Notes under the pieces: model-generated
Database searches by the model: none
Told to the model about the DNA's origin: nothing
Seen by the model: the letters and a program-made list of their open reading frames with translations, nothing else
Program-made: the position numbers and the translations under genes
Shown: positions 39,361 to 54,000 of the stretch, in pieces
How positions within the stretch are numbered: the first letter of the stretch is position 1
How the letters are laid out: each line of letters starts with the position of its first letter
NCBI GenBank assembly: GCA_029851415.1
Contig: CM056744.1
Span: 58,181,797 to 58,245,796 of the forward strand
Length of the DNA stretch: 64,000 bases
From: Eretmocerus hayati
Lineage: Eukaryota; Arthropoda; Insecta; Hymenoptera; Aphelinidae
Reading direction: 5' to 3'

Positions 39361-42300
39361 GAATTCGGGATTTTTTTCAGAACAGGCAAAGAAGCTCTGT
39401 TCCAAAATTTCTCGATCGGGATCGCTTTCTTGTGACAAGAGAGGGTGCCTGAATTTTTTGCAGCCCCTCCGGTGAACGCCGACACCCCGGAATCGGGGGT
39501 CGAAATTCGGGAATTTTTTTAGAACAGGCCAGGAGATTCTGTTCCAAAATTTCTCGATTGGGATCGCTTCCTTGTGACGAGAGAAGGTACCTGAATATTT
39601 TGCAGCCCCCCGGTGAATGCCAACACCCCCAAATCGGGGGTTGAAATTCGGGAATTTTCTTAGAACGGGCCAGGAGACTCTGTTCCAAAATTTCTCGTTC
39701 GAGATCGCTACCTTGTGACGAGAGAAGGTACCTGAATATTTTGCAGCCCCCCGGTGAATGCCAACACCCCCAAATCGGGGGTTGAAATTCGGGAATTTTC
39801 TAAGAACAAGCCAGGAGGCTCTGTTCCAAAATCTCTCGATTGGGATCGCTTTCTTGTGACGAAAGGAGGTGCCTGAATTTGTCGCAGCCCCCCCGGTGAA
39901 TGCCGAAACCCCCAAATCGGGGGTTGAAATTCGGGAATTTTCTTAGGACAGGCCAGAAGGCTCTGTTCCAAAATTTCTCGTTCGGGATCGCTACCTTCTG
40001 ACGAGAGAAGGTGCCTGAATATTTTGTAGCCCCCCTGTGAATGCCAACACCCCCAAATCGGGGGTTGAAATTCGGGGATTCTCTTAGAACGAGCCAGGAG
40101 GCTCTGTTCCAAAATTTATCGATTGGGATTGCTTCCTTGCGATAGAAGATGGTGCCGGAATTTTTCGCAGTCCCCCGGTGAATGCCGAAACCCCGAAATC
40201 GGGGGTTGGAATTCGGGAATTTTTTTAGAACAGGCCAGGAGGCTCTGTTCCAAAATTTCTCGATTGGGATCGCTTTTTTGTGACATAAGGAGGTGCCTGG
40301 ATCTTCAGCAGCCCCTCCAGTGAATGCCGACACCCCGAAATCGGGGTTTGAAATTCGGGAATTCCTTTAGAACAGGCCAGGAGGCTCTGTTCCGAAATTT
40401 CTCGATTGGGATCGCTTCCTTGTGACGAGAGACGGTGCCTGAATTTTTCGCAGCCCCACCGGTGAATGCCGACACCCCCAAATCGGGGGTTGAAACTCTG
40501 GATTTATCTCAGAACAGGCAAGGAGGCACTGTTCCAAAATTACTCGATTGGGATTGCTTCCTTGTGACGAAAGAAGGTGCCTGAATTTCTCGCAGCCCCC
40601 CCGGTGAATGCCGACACCCCCAAATCGGGGGTTGAAATTCGGGAATTCTCTTAGAACAGGCCAGGAGACTCTGTTCCAAAATTTCTCGTTCGAGATCGCT
40701 ACCTTGTGACGAGAGAAGGTGCCTGAATATTTTGCAGCCCCCCGGTGAATGCCAACACCCCTGAATCGGGGGTTGAAATTCGGGAATTTTCTAAGAACAA
40801 GCCAGGAGGCTCTGTTCCAAAATTTATCGATTGGGATTGCTTCCTTGTGACGAAAGACGGTGCCTGAATTTCTCGCAGCCAACCCGGTGGATGCCGACAC
40901 CCCCAAATCGGGGTTGAAATTCGGGGATTTTCTTAGAACAGGCCAGAAGGCTCTGTTCCAAAACCTCTCGATTGGGATCGCTTCCTTGTGACGAGAGGAG
41001 GTGCCTGAATTTGTCGCAGCCCCCCCGAAGAATGCCGACACCCCAAAATCGGGGGTTGGAATTCGGGAATTTTCTTAGAACAGGCCAGGAGGCTCTGTTC
41101 CAAAATTTCTCGTTCGGGATCGCTACCTTCTGACGAGAGAAGGTGCCTGAATACTTTGCAGCCCCCCGGTAAATGCCAACACCCCCAAATCGGGGGTTGA
41201 AATTCGGGAATTCTCTTAGAACAAGCCAGGAGGCTCTGTTCCAAAATTGATCGATTGGGATTGCTTCCTTGCGATAGAAGATGGTGCCGGGATTTTTCGC
41301 AGTCCCCCGGTGAATGCCGGAACCCCGAAATCGGGGGTTGGAATTCGGGAATTTTTTGAGAACAGGCGAGGAGGCTCTGTTCCAAAATTTCTCGATTGGG
41401 ATCGCTTTCTTGCGACATAAGGAGGTGCCTGAATCTTCAGCAGCCCCTCCAGTGAATGCCGACACCCCGAAATCGGGGTTTGAAATTCGGGAATTTTTTT
41501 AGAACAGGCCAGGAGGCTCTGTTCCGAAATTTCTCGATTGGGATCGCTTCCTTGTGACGAGAGACGGTGCCTGAATTTTTCGCAGCCCCACCGGTGAATG
41601 CCGACCCCCCCAAATCGGGGGTTGAAATTCGGGAATTTTTTAGAACAGGCCAGGAGGCTCTGTTCCAAACTTTCTCGTTCGGGATCGCTTTTTTGTGGCG
41701 AAAGAATGTGCCTGAATTCTTTGCAGCCCCCCCGGTGAATGCCGACACCCCGAAATCGGGGTTTGAAATCCGGGAATTTTTTTAGAACAGGCCAGGAGAT
41801 TCTGTTGTAAAATTCCTCGATTGGGATCGCCTCCTTGTGACAAGAGGAGGTGCCTGAATTTTTGGTAGCCCCCCCCCCCCCCGGAGAATGCCGACACCCC
41901 CAAATCGGGGGTTGAAATTCTGGATTTATCTCAGAACAGGCAAGGAGGCTCTGTTCCAAAAATACTCGATTGGGATTGATTCCTTGTGACGAAAGAAGGT
42001 GCCTGAATTTCTCGCAGACCCCCCGGTGGAATTCGGGAATTTTCTGAGAACAGGCCAGGAGGCTCTGTTCCAAAATTTCTCGTTCGGGATCGCTACCTTG
42101 TGACGAGAGAAGGTGCCTGAATATTTTGCAGCCCCCCGTCGAATGCCAACACCCCCAAATCGGGGGTTGGAATTCGGGAATATTCTTAGAACAAGCCAGG
42201 AGGCTCCCTTCCAAAATTCCTCGATTGGGATCGCTTTCTTGTGACGGGAGAGGGTGCCTGAATTTTTTGCAGCTCCCCTGGTGAATGCCGACAGCCCCAA

Positions 42301-45300
42301 ATAGGGGGTTAAAATTCGTGAATGTTCTTAGAACAGCCAGGAGGCTCTGTTCCAAAATTCATCGATTGGGATTGCTTCCTTGTGATAAAAGATGGTGCCG
42401 GAATCTTTCGCAGTCCCCCGGTGAATGCCGAAACCCCGAAATCGGGGGTTGGAATTCGGGAATTTTTTGAGAACAGGCCAGGAGGCTCTGTTCCAAAATT
42501 TCTCGATTGGGATCGCTTTCTTGCGACATAAGGAGGTGCCTGAATCTTCAGCAGCCCCTCCAGTGAATGCCGACACCCCGAAATCGGGGTTTGAAATTCG
42601 GGAATTTTTTCAGAACAGGCCAGGAGGCTCTGTTCCGAAATTTCTCGATTGGGATCGCTTCTTTGTGACGAGAGACGGTGCCTGAATTTTTCGCAGCCCC
42701 CCCGGTGAATGCCGACACCCCGAAATCGGGAGTTGAAATTCGGGAATTCTCTTAGAACTAGCCAGGAGGCTCTGTTCCAAGATTCATCGTTCGGGATTGC
42801 TTCCTTGTGATAAAAGATGGTGCCGGAATTTTTCACAGTCCCCCGGTGAATGCCGACACCCCGAAATCGGGGGTTGGAATTCGGGAATTTTTTTAGAACA
42901 GGCCACGAGGCTCTGTTCCAAAATTTCTCGATTGGGATCGCTTTCTTGTGACATAAGGAGGTGCCTGAATCTTCAGCAGCCCCCCCCAGTGAATGCCGAC
43001 ACCCCCAAATCGGGGGTTGGAATACAGGATTTATCTCAGAACAGGCAAGGAGGCTCTGTTCCAAAATTTCTCGATCGAGATCGCTTCCTCGTAACGAAAA
43101 TAGATGCCTGAATCTCTTGCAGCCCCCCCGGTGGATGCCGACAGCCCCAAATCGGGGGTTAATATTCGGGAATTTCCTTAGAACAGGCCAGGAGGCTCTG
43201 TTCCAGAATCTCTCAATCCGGATCGCTTTCTTGTGACGAAAGGAGGTGCCTGAATTTTTGCAGCCCCCCCGGTGAATGCCGACACTCCCAAATCGGGGTT
43301 GGAATTCGGGAATTTTTTAGAACAGGCCAGGGGGCTCTGTGCCAAATTTCTCGTTTGGGATCGCTTTCTTGAGGCGAAAGAATCTGCCTGAATTCTTTGC
43401 AGCCCCCCCGGTGAATGCCGACACCCCGAAATCGGGGGTTGAAATTCGGGATTTATCTCAGAACAGGCAAGGAGGCTCTGTTTCAAAATTTCTCGTTCGG
43501 GATCGCTCTCTTGTGACGGAAGAATGTGCTTGAATTTTTTGCAGCCCCCCCGGTGAACGCCAACACCCCGAAATCGGCGGTTGGAATTCGGGAATTCTCT
43601 TAAAACAGGCCAGGAGTCTCTGTTCCAAAATTTCTCGATTGGGATCGCTTCCTTGTGACAAAAGGAGGTGCCTGAATTTTTCGCAGCCTCCCCCCCGGTG
43701 AATGCCGACAACCCCAAATCGGGGGTTGAAATTCGGGATTTATCTCAGAACAGGCAAGGAGGCTCTGTTCCAAAATTTCTCGATTGGGATCGCTTTCTTG
43801 TGACGAGAGAGGGTGCCTGAATTTTTTGCAGCCCCCCCCCCCCCCGGTGAATGCCGACACCCCCGAATCGGGGGTTGAAATTCGGGAAATTTCTTAGAAC
43901 AGGCCAGGAGGCTCTGTTCCAAAATTTCTCGAATGGGATCGTTTTCTTGTGACAAATGAGGTGCTCGTATTTGTTGCAGCCCCCCCGGTGAATGCCGACA
44001 CCCCCAAATCGTGGGTTGAAATTCGGGATTCATCTCAGAACAGGCAAGGAGGCTCTGTTCCAAAATCTCTCGATTGGGATCGCTCTCTTGTGACGAAAGG
44101 AGGTGCCTGAATTCATTGCAGCCCCCCGGTGAATGCCGACACCCCAAAATTAGGGGTTGATATTCGGGAATTCTCTTAGAACAGGCCAGGAGGCTCTGTT
44201 CCAAAATCTCTCGATCCGGATCGCTTTCTTGTGACGAAAGGAGGTGCCTGAATTTTGGGCAGCCCCCCCCCCCCCCCGTTGAATGCCGACAACCCCAAAT
44301 CGGGGGTTGAAATTCGGGATTTATCTCAGAACAGGCAAGGAGGCTCTGTTCCAAAATTTCTCGATTGGGATCGCTTTCTTGTGACGAAAGGAGGTGTCTG
44401 AATTTTGGCAGCCCCCCCCCCCCCCGGTGAATACCGACACCCCCGAATCGGGGGTTGAAATTCAGGAATTCTCTTAGAACAAGCCAGGAGGCTCTGTTCC
44501 AAAATTTATCGATTGGGATTGCTTCCTTGCGATAAAAGATGGTGCCGCAATTTTTCGCAGTCCCCCGGTGAATGCCGAAACCTCGAAATCGGGGGTTGGA
44601 ATTCGGGAATTTTTTAACAACAGGCCAGGAGGCTCCGTTCCAAAATTTCTCGATTCGGATCGCTTCCTTGTGACATAAGGAGGTGCCTGAATCTCCAGCA
44701 GCCCCTCCGGTGAATGCCGACACCTCCAAATCGGGGGTTGAAGTTCTGGATTTATCTCAGAACAGGCAAGGAGGCTCTGTTCCAAAATTACTCGATTGGG
44801 ATTGCTTCCTTGTGACGAAAGAAGGTGCCTGAATTTCTCGCAGACCCCCCGGTGAAATTCGGGAATTTTCTGAGAACAGGCCAGGAGGCTCTGTTCCAAA
44901 ATTTCTCGTTCGGGATCGCTACCTTGTGACGAAAGAAGGTGCCTGAATACTTTGCAGCCCCCCGTCGAATGCCAACACCCCCGAATCGGGGGTTGAAATT
45001 CGGGAATTCTCTTAGAACAAGCTAGGAGGCTCTGTTCCGAAATTCCTCCATTGGGATCGCTTTCTTGTGACGAGAGAGGGTGCCTGAATTTTTTGCAGCC
45101 CCCCTGGTGAATGCCGACAGCCCCAAATCGGGGGTTAAAATTCGGGAATTTTCTTAGAACAGGCCAGGAAGCTCTGTTCCAAAATTCATCGATTGGGATT
45201 GCTTCCTTGTGATAAAAGATGGTGCCGGAATTTTTCCCAGTCCCCCGGTGAATGCCGACACCCCGAAATCGGGGGTTGGAATTCGGGAATTTTTTTAGAA

Positions 45301-46868
45301 CAGGCCAGGAGACTCTGTTCCAAAATTTCTCGATTCGGATCGCTTTCTTGTGACATAAGGAGGTGCCTGAATCTTCAGCAGCCCCACCAGTGAATGCCGA
45401 CACCCCCAAATCGGGGGTTGAAATTCGGGAATTTTCTGAGAACAGGCCAGGAGGCTCTGTTCCAAAATTTCTCGTTCGGGATCGCTACCTTGTGACGAGA
45501 GAAGGTGCCTGAATATTTTGCAGCCCCCCGTCGAATGCCAACACCCCCAAATCGGGGGTTGAAATTCGGGAATATTCTTAGAACAAGCCAGGAGGCTCCC
45601 TTCCAAGATTCCTCGATTGGGATCGCTTCCTTGTCACGAGAGAGGGTGCCTGAATTTTTTGCAGCCCCCCTGGTGAATGCCGACAGCCCCAAATCGGGGG
45701 TTAAAATTCGTGAATTTTCTTAGAACAGGCCAGGAGGCTCTGTTCCAAAATTCATCGATTGGGATTGCTTCCGTGTGATAAAAGATTGTTCCGGAATCTT
45801 TCCCAGTCCCCCGGTGAATGCCGACACCCCGAAATCTGGGGTTGGAATTCGGGAATTTTTTTAGAACAGGCCAAGAGGCTCTGTTCCAAAATTCCTCGAT
45901 TGGGATCGCTTTCTTGTGACAGAAGGAGGTGCCTGAATCTTCAGCAGCCCCCCCAGTGAATGCCGAGACCCCCAAATCGGGGGTTGAAATACAGGATTTA
46001 TCTCAGAACAGGCAAGGAGGCTCTGTTCCGAAATTTCTCGATTGAGATCGCTTTCTTGTAACGAAAATAGATGCCTGAATCTTTTGCAGCCCCCCCGGTG
46101 GATGCCGACAGCCCCAAATCGGGGGTTGATATTCGGGAATTTCCTTAGAACAGGCCAGGAGGCTCTGTTCCAAAATCTCTCCATCCGGATCGCTTTCTTG
46201 TGACGAAAGGAGGTGCCTGAATTTTTGCAGCCCCCCCCCCCCCCCCGGTGAATGGCGACACCCCCAAATCGGGGGTTGAAATTCGGGAATTTTTTAGAAC
46301 AGGCCAGGAGGCTCTGTTCCAAATTTCTCGTTTGGGATCGCTTTGTTGTGGCGAAAGAATGTGCCTGAATTCTTTGCAGCCCCCCCGGTGAATGCCGACA
46401 CCCCGGAATCGGGGGTTGAAATTCGGGAATTTTTTTGGAACAGGCCAGGAGGCTCTGTTCCAAAATTCCTCGATTGGGATCGCTTTCTTGTGACAAGAGG
46501 AGGTGCCTGAATTTTTCGCAGCCACCCCCCGGTGAATGCCGACAACCCCAATCGGGGGTTGATATTCGGGATTTATCTCAGAACAGGCAAGGAGGCTCTG
46601 TTTCAAAATTTCTCGTTCGGGATCGCTCTCTTGTGACGAAAGAATGTGCTTGAATTTTTTGCAGCCCCCCCGGTCACGCCAACACCCCGAAATCGGGGGT
46701 TGAAATTCGGGAATTTTCTTAAAACAGGCCAGGAGTCTCTGTTCCAAAATTTCTCGATTGGGATCGCTTCCTTGTGACAAAAGGAGGTGCCTGAATTTTT
46801 CGCAGCCCCCCCCCCCCCCCGGTGAATGCCGACAACCCCAAATCGCGGGTTGAAATTCGGGATTTATC

Positions 46869-49800
46869 TCAGAACAGGCAAGGAGGCTCTGTTCCAAAAT
46901 TTCTCGATTGGGATCGCTTCCTTGTGACGAGAGAGGGTGCCTGAATTTTTTGCAGCCCCCCCGGTGAATGCCGACACCCCCAAATCGGGGGTTGAAATTC
47001 GGGAAATTTCTTAGAACAGGCCAGGAGGCTCTGTTCCAAAATTTCTCGAATGGGATCGTTTTCTTGTGACAAATGAGGTGCTCGTATTTTTCGCAGCCCC
47101 CCCGGTGAATGCCGACACCCCCAAATCGTGGGTTGAAATTCGGGATTCATCTCAGAACAGGCAAGGAGGCTCTGTTCCAAAATCACTCGATTGGGATCGC
47201 TCTCTTGTGACGAAAGGAGGTGCCTGAATTCATTGCAGCCCCCCGGTGAATGCCGACACCCCCAAATCGGGGGTTGAAATACAGGATTTATCTCAGAACA
47301 GGCAAGTAGGCTCTGTTCCAAAATTTCTCGATTGAGATCGCTTTCTTGTAACGAAAATAGATGCCTGAATCTTTTGCAGCCCCCCCGGTGGATGCCGACA
47401 CCCCGAAATCGGGGGTCGAAATTCGGGAATTTCCTGAGAACAGGCCAGGAGGCTCTGTTCCAAAATTTCTCGTTCGGGATCGCTACCTTGTGACGAGAGA
47501 AGGTGCCTGAATATTTTGCAGCCCCCCCGTCGAATGCCAACACCCCCAAATCGGGGGTTGAAATTCGGGAATTCTCTTAGAACTAGCCAGGAGGCTCTGT
47601 TCCAAAATTCATCGATTGGGATTGCTTCCTTGTGATAAAAGATGGTGCCGGAATTTTTCCCAGTCCCCCGGTGAATGCCGACACCCCGAAATCGGGGGTT
47701 GGAATTCGGGAATTTTTTTAGAACAGGCCAGGAGGCTCTGTTGAAAAATTTCTCGATTGGGATCGGTTTCTTGTGACATAAGGAGGTGCCTGAATCTTCA
47801 GCAGCCCCCCCAGTGAATGCCGACACCCCCAAATCGGGGGTTGAAATACAGGATTTATCTCAGAACAGGCAAGGAGGCTCTGTTCCAAAATTTCTCGATT
47901 GAGATCGCTTTCTCGTAACGAAAATAGATGCCTGAATCTTTTGCAGCCCCCCCCGGTGGATGCCGACAGCCCGAAATCAGGGGTTGATATTCGGGAATTT
48001 TCTTAGAACAGGCCAGGAGGCTCTGTTCCAAAATCTCTCGATCCGGATCGCTTTCTTGTGACGAAAGGAGGTGCCTGACTTTCTGCAGCCCCCCCGGTGA
48101 ATGCCGACACCCCCAAATCGGGGGTTGAAATTCGGGAATTTTTTAGAACAGGCCAGGAGGCTCTGTGCCAAATTTCTCGTTTGGGATTGCTTTCTTGTGG
48201 CGAAAGAATGTGCCTGAATTCTTTGCAGCCCCCCCGGTGAATGCCGACACCCCGAAATCGGGGGTTGAAATTCGGGATTCATCTCAGAACAGGCAAGGAG
48301 GCTCTGTTTCAAATTTTCTCGTTCGGGATCGCTCTCTTGTGACGAAAGAATGTGCTTGAATTTTTTGCAGCCCCCCCGGTGAACGCCAACACCCCGAAAT
48401 CGGGGGTTGAAATTCGGGAATTCTCTTAAAACAGGCAGGAGTCTCTGTTCCAAAATTTCTCGATTGGGATCGCTTCCTTGTGACAAAAGGAGGTGCCTGA
48501 ATTTTTCGCAGCCTCCCCCCGGTGAATGCCGACAACCCCAAATCGGGGGTTGAAATTCGGGATTTATCTCAGAACAGGCAAGGAGGCTCTGTTCCAAAAT
48601 TTCTCGATTGGGATCGCTTTCTTGTGACGAGAGAGGGTGCCTGAATTTTTTGCAGCCCCCCCCCCCCGGTGAATGCCGACACCCCCAAATCGGGGGTTGA
48701 AATTCGGGAAATTTCTTAGAACAGGCCAGGAGGATCTGTTCCAAAATTTCTCCAATGGGGTCGTTTTCTTGTGACAAATGAGGTGCTCGTATTTTTTGCA
48801 GCCCCCCCGGTGAATGCCGACACCCCCAAATCGTGGGTTGAAATTCGGGATTCATCTCAGAACAGGCAAGGAGGTTCTGTTCCAAAATTTCTCGTTCGGG
48901 ATCGCTCTCTTGTGACGAAAGAATGTGCTTGAATTTTTTGCAGCCCCCCCGGTCACGCCAACACCCCGAAATCGGGGGTTGAAATTCGGGAATTTTCTTA
49001 AAACAGGCCAGGAGTCTCTGTTCCAAAATTTCTCGATTGGGATCGCTTCCTTGTGACAAAAGGAGGTGCCTGAATTTTCGCAGCCCCCCCCCCGGTGAAT
49101 GCCGACAACCCCAAATCGCGGGTTGAAATTCGGGATTTATCTCAGAACAGGCAAGGAGGCTCTGTTCCAAAATTTCTCGATTGGGATCGCTTCCTTGTGA
49201 CGAGAGAGGGTGCCTGAATTTTTTGCAGCCCCCCCGGTGAATGCCGACACCCCCAAATCGGGGGTTGAAATTCGGGAAATTTCTTAGAACAGGCCAGGAG
49301 GCTCTGTTCCAAAATTTCTCGAATGGGATCGTTTTCTTGTGACAAATGAGGTGCTCGTATTTTTCGCAGCCCCCCCGGTGAATGCCGACACCCCCAAATC
49401 GTGGGTTGAAATTCGGGATTCATCTCAGAACAGGCAAGGAGGCTCTGTTCCAAAATCACTCGATTGGGATCGCTCTCTTGTGACGAAAGGAGGTGCCCTG
49501 AATTCATTGCAGCCCCCCGGTGAATGCCGACACCCCCAAATCGGGGGTTGAAATACAGGATTTATCTCAGAACAGGCAAGTAGGCTCTGTTCCAAAATTT
49601 CTCGATTGAGATCGCTTTCTTGTAACGAAAATAGATGCCTGAATCTTTTGCAGCCCCCCGGTGGATGCCGACACCCCGAAATCGGGGGTTGAAATTCGGG
49701 AATTTCCTGAGAACAGGCCAGGAGGCTCTGTTCCAAAATTTCTCGTTCGGGATCGCTACCTTGTGACGAGAGAAGGTGCCTGAATATTTTGCAGCCCCCC

Positions 49801-51416
49801 GTCGAATGCCAACACCCCCAAATCGGGGGTTGAAATTCGGGAATTCTCTTAGAACTAGCCAGGAGGCTCTGTTCCAAAATTCATCGATTGGGATTGCTTC
49901 CTTGTGATAAAAGATGGTGCCGGAATTTTTCCCAGTCCCCCGGTGAATGCCGACACCCCGAAATCGGGGGTTGGAATTCGGGAATTTTTTTAGAACAGGC
50001 CAGGAGGCTCTGTTGAAAAATTTCTCGATTGGGATCGGTTTCTTGTGACATAAGGAGGTGCCTGAATCTTCAGCAGCCCCCCCAGTGAATGCCGACACCC
50101 CCAAATCGGGGGTTGAAATACAGGATTTATCTCAGAACAGGCAAGGAGGCTCTGTTCCAAAATTTCTCGATTGAGATCGCTTTCTCGTAACGAAAATAGA
50201 TGCCTGAATCTTTTGCAGCCCCCCCCGGTGGATGCCGACAGCCCGAAATCAGGGGTTGATATTCGGGAATTTTCTTAGAACAGGCCAGGAGGCTCTGTTC
50301 CAAAATCTCTCGATCCGGATCGCTTTCTTGTGACGAAAGGAGGTGCCTGACTTTCTGCAGCCCCCCCGGTGAATGCCGACACCCCCAAATCGGGGGTTGA
50401 AATTCGGGAATTTTTTAGAACAGGCCAGGAGGCTCTGTGCCAAATTTCTCGTTTGGGATTGCTTTCTTGTGGCGAAAGAATGTGCCTGAATTCTTTGCAG
50501 CCCCCCCGGTGAATGCCGACACCCCGAAATCGGGGGTTGAAATTCGGGATTCATCTCAGAACAGGCAAGGAGGCTCTGTTTCAAATTTTCTCGTTCGGGA
50601 TCGCTCTCTTGTGACGAAAGAATGTGCTTGAATTTTTTGCAGCCCCCCCGGTGAACGCCAACACCCCGAAATCGGGGGTTGAAATTCGGGAATTCTCTTA
50701 AAACAGGCCAGGAGTCTCTGTTCCAAAATTTCTCGATTGGGATCGCTTCCTTGTGACAAAAGGAGGTGCCTGAATTTTTCGCAGCCTCCCCCCCGGTGAA
50801 TGCCGACAACCCCAAATCGGGGGTTGAAATTCGGGATTTATCTCAGAACAGGCAAGGAGGCTCTGTTCCAAAATTTCTCGATTGGGATCGCTTTCTTGTG
50901 ACGAGAGAGGGTGCCTGAATTTTTTGCAGCCCCCCCCCCCCCGGTGAATGCCGACACCCCCAAATCGGGGTTGAAATTCGGGAAATTTCTTAGAACAGGC
51001 CAGGAGGATCTGTTCCAAAATTTCTCCAATGGGGTCGTTTTCTTGTGACAAATGAGGTGCTCGTATTTTTTGCAGCCCCCCCGGTGAATGCCGACACCCC
51101 CAAATCGTGGGTTGAAATTCGGGATTCATCTCAGAACAGGCAAGGAGGTTCTGTTCCAAAATCTCTCGATTGGGATCGCTCTCTTGTGACGAAAGGAGGT
51201 GCCTGAATTCATTGCAGCCCCCCGGTGAATGCCGACACCCCCAAATCAGGGGTTGATATTCGGGAATTCTCTTAGAACAGGCCAGGAGGCTCTGTTCCAA
51301 AATCTCTCGATCCGGATCGCTTTCTTGTGACGAAAGGAGGTGCCTGAATTTTGGCAGCCCCCCCCCCCGGTGAGTGCCGACAACCCCAAATCGGGGGTTG
51401 AATTTCGGGATTTATC
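46869..51416. repeat. 16-monomer higher-order repeat, two tandem copies
   Basis: Ordered variants at 46869, 47293, 47977 and 48165 recur at 49142, 49562, 50249 and 50437, always 2269-2273 bp apart (16 x 142). The copies are not fully identical: the first contains 48870-49140 where the second has another order. Confidence 0.8.
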
Positions 51417-52960
51417 TCAGAACAGGCAAGGAGGCTCTGTTCCAAAATTTCTCGATTGGGATCGCTTTCTTGTGACGAGAGAGGGTGCCTGAATTTTTTG
51501 CAGCCCCCCCGGTGAATGCCGACACCCCGAAATCGGGGGTTGAAATTCGGGATTCATCTCAGAACAGGCAAGGAGGCTCTGTTTCAAATTTTCTCGTTCG
51601 GGATCGCTCTCTTGTGACGAAAGAATGTGCTTGAATTTTTTGCAGACCCCCCGGTGAACGCCAACACCCCGAAATCGGGGGTTGAAATTCGGGAATTCTC
51701 TTAAAACAGGCAAGGAGGCTCTGTTCCAAAATCTCTCGATTGGGATCGCTCTCTTGTGACGAAAGGAGGTGCCTGAATTCATTGCAGCCCCCCGGTGAAT
51801 GCCGACACCCCCAAATCAGGGGTTGATATTCGGGAATTCTCTTAGAACAGGCCAGGAGGCTCTGTTCCAAAATCTCTCGATCCGGATCGCTTTCTTGTGA
51901 CGAAAGGAGGTGCCTGAATTTTGGCAGCCCCCCCCCCCCCCGGTGAGTGCCGACAACCCCAAATCGGGGGTTGAATTTCGGGATTTATCTCAGAACAGGC
52001 AAGGAGGCTCTGTTCCAAAATTTCTCGATTGATATCGCTTTCTTGTGACGAGAGAGGGTGCCTGAATTTTTTGCAGCCCCCCCCGGTGAATGCCGACACC
52101 CCCAAATCGGGGGTTGAAATTCGGGAAATTTCTGAGAACAGGCCAGGAGGCTCTGTTCCAAAATTTCTCGAATGGGATCGTTTTCTTGTGACAAATGAGG
52201 TGCTCGTATTTTTTGCAGCCCCCCCGGTGAATGCCGACACCCCCAAATCGTGGGTTGAAATTCGGGATTCATCTCAGAACAGGCAAGGAGGCTCTGTTCC
52301 AAAATCTCTCGATTGGGATCGCTCTCTTGTGACGAAAGGAGGTGCCTGAATTCATTGCAGCCCCCCGGTGAATGCCGACACCCCCAAATCAGGGGTTGAT
52401 ATTCGGGAATTCTCTTAGAACAGGCCAGGAGGCTCTGTTCCAAAATTTCTCGATTGGGATCGCTTTCTTGTGACATAAGAAGGTGCCTGAATCTTCAGCA
52501 GCCCCCCCAGTGGATGCCGACACCCCCAAATCGGGGGTTGAAATACAGGATTTATCTCAGAACAGGCAAGGAGACTCTGTTCCAAAATTTCTCGATTGGG
52601 ATCGCTTTCTTGTGACGAAAGGAGGTGCCTGAATTTTGGCAGCCCCCCCGGTGAATACCGACACCCCCAAATCGGGGGTTGAAATTCAGGAATTCTCTTA
52701 GCACAAGCCAGGAGGCTCTGTTCCAAAATTTATCGATTGGGATTGCTTCCTTGCGATAAAAGATGGTGCCGCAATTTTTCGCAGTCCCCCGGTGAATGCC
52801 GAAACCCCGAAATCGGGGGTTGGAATTCGGGAATGTTTTTACAACAGGCCAGGAGGCTCCGTTCCAAAATTTCTCGATTGGGATCGCTTCCTTGTGACAT
52901 AAGGAGGTGCCTGAATCTCCAGCAGCCCCTCCGGTGAATGCCGACACCCCGAAATCGGGG
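51247..52960. repeat. 4-monomer tandem blocks
   Basis: The uncommon variant CAGGGGTTGATATTCGGG appears at 51247, 51817 and 52390, so 570-573-bp blocks (four monomers) are tandemly repeated. The blocks are not perfect copies; the middle one has exchanged monomers. Confidence 0.65.
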
Positions 52961-54000
52961 TTTGAAATTCGGGAATTTTTTTAGAACAGGCCAGGAGATT
53001 CTGTTGTAAAATTCCTCGATTGGGATCGCTTCCTTGTGACAAGAGGAGGTGCCTGAATTTTTTGCAGCCCCCCCCCCCCGGTGAATGCCGACACCCCCAA
53101 ATCGGGGGTTGAAATTCGGGAAATTTCTGAGAACAGGCCAGGAGGCTCTGTTCCAAAATTTCTCGAATGGGATCGTTTTCTTGTGACAAATGAGGTGCTC
53201 GTATTTTTTGCAGCCCCCCCGGTGAATGCCGACACCCCCAAATCGTGGGTTGAAATTCGGGATTCATCTCAGAACAGGCAAGGAGGCTCTGTTCCAAAAT
53301 CTCTCGATTGGGATCGCTCTCTTGTGACGAAAGGAGGTGCCTGAATTCATTGCAGCCCCCCGGTGAATGCCGACACCCCCAAATCAGGGGTTGATATTCG
53401 GGAATTCTCTAAGAACAGGCCAGGAGGCTCTGTTCCAAAATTTCTCGATTGGGATCGCTTTCTTGTGACATAAGAAGGTGCCTGAATCTTCAGCAGCCCC
53501 CCCAGTGGATGCCGACACCCCCAAATCGGGGGTTGAAATACAGGATTTATCTCAGAACAGGCAAGGAGACTCTGTTCCAAAATTTCTCGATTGGGATCGC
53601 TTTCTTGTGACGAAAGGAGGTGCCTGAATTTTGGCAGCCCCCCCGGTGAATACCGACACCCCCAAATCGGGGGTTGAAATTCAGGAATTCTCTTAGCACA
53701 AGCCAGGAGGCTCTGTTCCAAAATTTATCGATTGGGATTGCTTCCTTGCGATAAAAGATGGTGCCGCAATTTTTCGCAGTCCCCCGGTGAATGCCGAAAC
53801 CCCGAAATCGGGGGTTGGAATTCGGGAATTTTTTTACAACAGGCCAGGAGGCTCCGTTCCAAAATTTCTCGATTGGGATCGCTTCCTTGTGACATAAGGA
53901 GGTGCCTGAATCTCCAGCAGCCCCTCCGGTGAATGCCGACACCCCGAAATCGGGGTTTGAAATTCGGGAATTTTTTTAGAACAGGCCAGGAGATTCTGTT
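52088..54000. repeat. 7-monomer tandem duplication
   Basis: Variants at 52415, 52552 and 52737 recur at 53347, 53547 and 53732. The spacing is 995 bp for the latter two, that is seven monomers. It is the same step size as the expansion inside 9772-13753. Confidence 0.7.
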
